Source: Nymphaea colorata (lineage: Eukaryota > Streptophyta > Magnoliopsida > Nymphaeales > Nymphaeaceae). From it: a stretch of DNA of 64,000 nt. Below, one piece after another: positions 62,301-64,000 of the stretch (the stretch's first letter is position 1; every line of letters begins with the position of its first letter). Where the stretch lies: positions 21,458,535 to 21,522,534 of the forward strand of contig NC_045149.1 in assembly GCF_008831285.2 (NCBI RefSeq), written 5' to 3'. The notes beneath the pieces were generated by a model that saw only the letters and a list, made by a program, of their open reading frames with translations, was not told the DNA's origin and did no database searches. Made by a program: the position numbers and the translations under genes.

Positions 62301-62975
62301 TCCGTTCGTAATGAAATAGAGAGATAGTCATCCACCTCCTAGGCTGACTAACTCCAGAACATCAAAGAGCTAAGTATCTTTGTATCCCTAAAAGATAAAC
62401 TATTCAAGTGGATAATAGGCTGTGCCGCTGTGACAAAAAAAAGTCATTGCTTTGCTCAATAGCAAAATACACATCAAATAGATTTAATGATGGGGTTTTT
62501 TATCTACCACAGTTAATGCTTCATGACTGCTAATGTCCTTTTCTCTGGTCCAACAATGCCAACTTGATGTATTGCTTGTTTTCTAGCTCCCAATTTCTCT
62601 TTTTGCAGTTTAGCATTTGTTGTTGCATGGATTCACTAGTTTCAAAAATGGATTGACTATCCATGATTTTTTATGGTCCACTTAGCACTTTTTAAGTGCT
62701 AAACATTAGTTGTTTTACATGAGTTTAATTTTTTAGTATGATCTTATTGTTTAATCATTTTTTTGGTAGGTAACTGCTCATATTTCCTCAGTCTCAAACG
62801 TTTTTGTTCATGATGGAGGTATTGGATCATCTTCAAAGAGTGACGCTAAAGTGCGTGTTATAAGCGATCATGCTTCAGCTGATTTAATGTTTTCTAACAT
62901 CCTTTGGAGAGTTCCTACTCGAGCAATCTCCCATGATTCTTGTCCTGTGACTGTATATGTCGCATCCTCCATAAG
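59359..62975 (+). CDS. PEP carboxykinase (ATP) N-terminal-like protein, probably mitochondrial; partial
   Basis: Five GT-AG exons are visible: 59359-59466, 59625-59680, 60104-60228, 60318-60412, 62770-62975. They give 196 full codons, and the gene continues beyond the right edge. The N-terminus (MRSALLRRLLLGSARQ) is Arg/Leu-rich without acidic residues, a typical mitochondrial presequence. The rest resembles, block by block, the N-terminal domain of plant ATP-type PEP carboxykinase: AFHNLKSYDL, then a short hydrophobic strand, then VFVHDGG, KVRVISDHASADLMFSNIL and TVYVASS. The usual GAKTGRSP(R/K)DK motif is replaced by VPVFVRGSFCKEDK. It may therefore be a diverged non-catalytic relative, but the kinase part lies outside the window. 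I could not recall a formal gene name. The splice structure is well supported; the family call is inference. Confidence 0.65.
60413..62769 (+). other. Intron 4 of the PEPCK-like gene
   Basis: 2357 bases between a GTACGT donor and a TTGGTAG acceptor. The plus-strand reading GAAGVVVGMGLNE near 61467-61505 follows a CACAG but has no supporting homology; direct joining of the flanking exons gives a continuous conserved LLKQ-VTAHISS. Otherwise nothing recognised. Confidence 0.6.
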
Positions 62976-64000
62976 GTATTGTATATCTATGAAATACTTC
63001 ACCATGATGGTTTTTGTTTTTAAACTCTTATTATGGCGTCCAATGCAAAACTAACTTGAGTGTTTGGTATAATGTATCCCTAGATGCCTTGCAGCAGGCT
63101 TTATTTTTATTCTTTAAAAAAAAAGTTTGAATCTGTGTATATAAATCCTTCAAGATTCCTCAATCTCTGAAACGCAAGATTATTTGACAAGTTCTTTGCC
63201 TACACATTGAGTGTTGCAATTCATCCCATAGAATCCTTCCAAGTGGGGCCCCAGGTTTGGATGTCAAAACAAATTTCAAAGTTGGTTTTGATATTAATTT
63301 TAATAACTTGATCAAAAACTACCTGATTTTCTAAGACAGATCCCAACCTGCCGTATAGCCAGCTTGGTTTGACTAAACAAGCTATTAAGCAAAACATTGT
63401 TGCAGCATAGGTGTATAAACCCGTCAAGTTTTCTTAAATTCTTCAATTTTATGACTTTCTTCTAGTCTTTCTCAACACATGGGCCGTTAGAGTTATGATT
63501 ATCTTATTTTGCATTGCATGAGAAGGTTGAATCCTCTTTTGGCATGCATCTCCTACAGGAATTTCTACCACAATTTTTATTATGTATTAAGAATATGTGG
63601 TAGTCATTTTGTGTTGAGAATAAGTTCATAATTGCATTGTGGGCTGTAAGGAGGCATTTATTTTGCCATGGAATGACAGAACAGGAACTGTGGTGTTCCA
63701 TAGAGTGCCTTGCAGAACAAAAGTAGGACGTGGGATGCACACCTTGCAAAACAAGTGCAGGATGTGGAAAATGCATAGGCATGCATCCCTGCTGCATGCA
63801 TTCCAGCAGAACACCCATTCTGTGTTACCATGGGTACCCTCAGAATGTCACAAAACTGACACTCCACTTTAAGTAGAGTGCCGATTCGACATCAAACAAA
63901 CATGGCGCCCTTGGGGCCAGATCTGTTCTTCCTGTTTCACAGATGTGAGGAACTGGTCCCATGGAACAGGAAAGAAATACACTCTAAGGAGGTTTTAGGA
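62976..64000 (+). other. Start of intron 5 of the PEPCK-like gene
   Basis: Begins with GTATTG after the exon 5 codon fragment AG. No further exon was recognised before the edge. The segment at 63640-63960 contains short self-complementary motifs (GGAACTGTGGTGTTCC) and could be a small repeat insertion. Confidence 0.5.

Overview
The window is nuclear DNA of a flowering plant. It carries five plant gene models: four complete and one cut by the right edge. They have GT-AG introns, AT-rich intergenic DNA, dense CT/GA and AT microsatellites, and scattered short retroelement-like repeats. The proteins are clearly angiosperm, but several positions differ from the familiar eudicot and grass versions. 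An early-diverging angiosperm (for example a water lily or magnoliid) is possible, but I cannot prove it from sequence alone.

Layout. 1-3835: AT-rich intergenic DNA with microsatellites. 3836-5014 (minus): two-exon R2R3-MYB factor of the MYB9/MYB107/MYB93 suberin clade. 5015-20090: about 15 kb of gene-poor DNA with microsatellites, SINE-like elements, a LINE reverse-transcriptase scrap and several dispersed repeat families. 20091-21122 (minus): intronless, GC-rich inositol-tetrakisphosphate kinase (ITPK1 type). 21123-25846: divergent intergenic region with a degenerate minisatellite and, just before the next gene, an inverted repeat rich in CTCGAG/GAGCTC motifs. 25847-41704 (plus): 14-exon WD40 gene, the plant UTP13 orthologue TORMOZ (TOZ), a nucleolar pre-rRNA processing factor. 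41705-52978: about 11 kb of repeats with several recent two- or three-copy tandem duplications. 52979-56255 (plus): four-exon VTT-domain (SNARE-associated Golgi/TMEM41-like) membrane protein. 59359-62975 and beyond (plus): first five exons of a predicted mitochondrial protein resembling the N-terminal domain of ATP-type PEP carboxykinase.

The most informative large-scale observation is gene order. MYB (MYB9 type), ITPK1 and TOZ lie side by side. From memory, the Arabidopsis loci At5g16770 (MYB9), At5g16760 (ITPK1) and At5g16750 (TOZ) are consecutive, so this looks like deeply conserved microsynteny. The genes do not form a pathway: MYB regulates suberin/cutin, ITPK1 acts in inositol phosphate and pyrophosphate metabolism, TOZ in ribosome biogenesis and the VTT protein in ER/Golgi membranes. 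I found no tRNA or rRNA gene, CRISPR array or intact transposable element, and no convincing new biological system. The unusual material is repeat structure and details of gene models.
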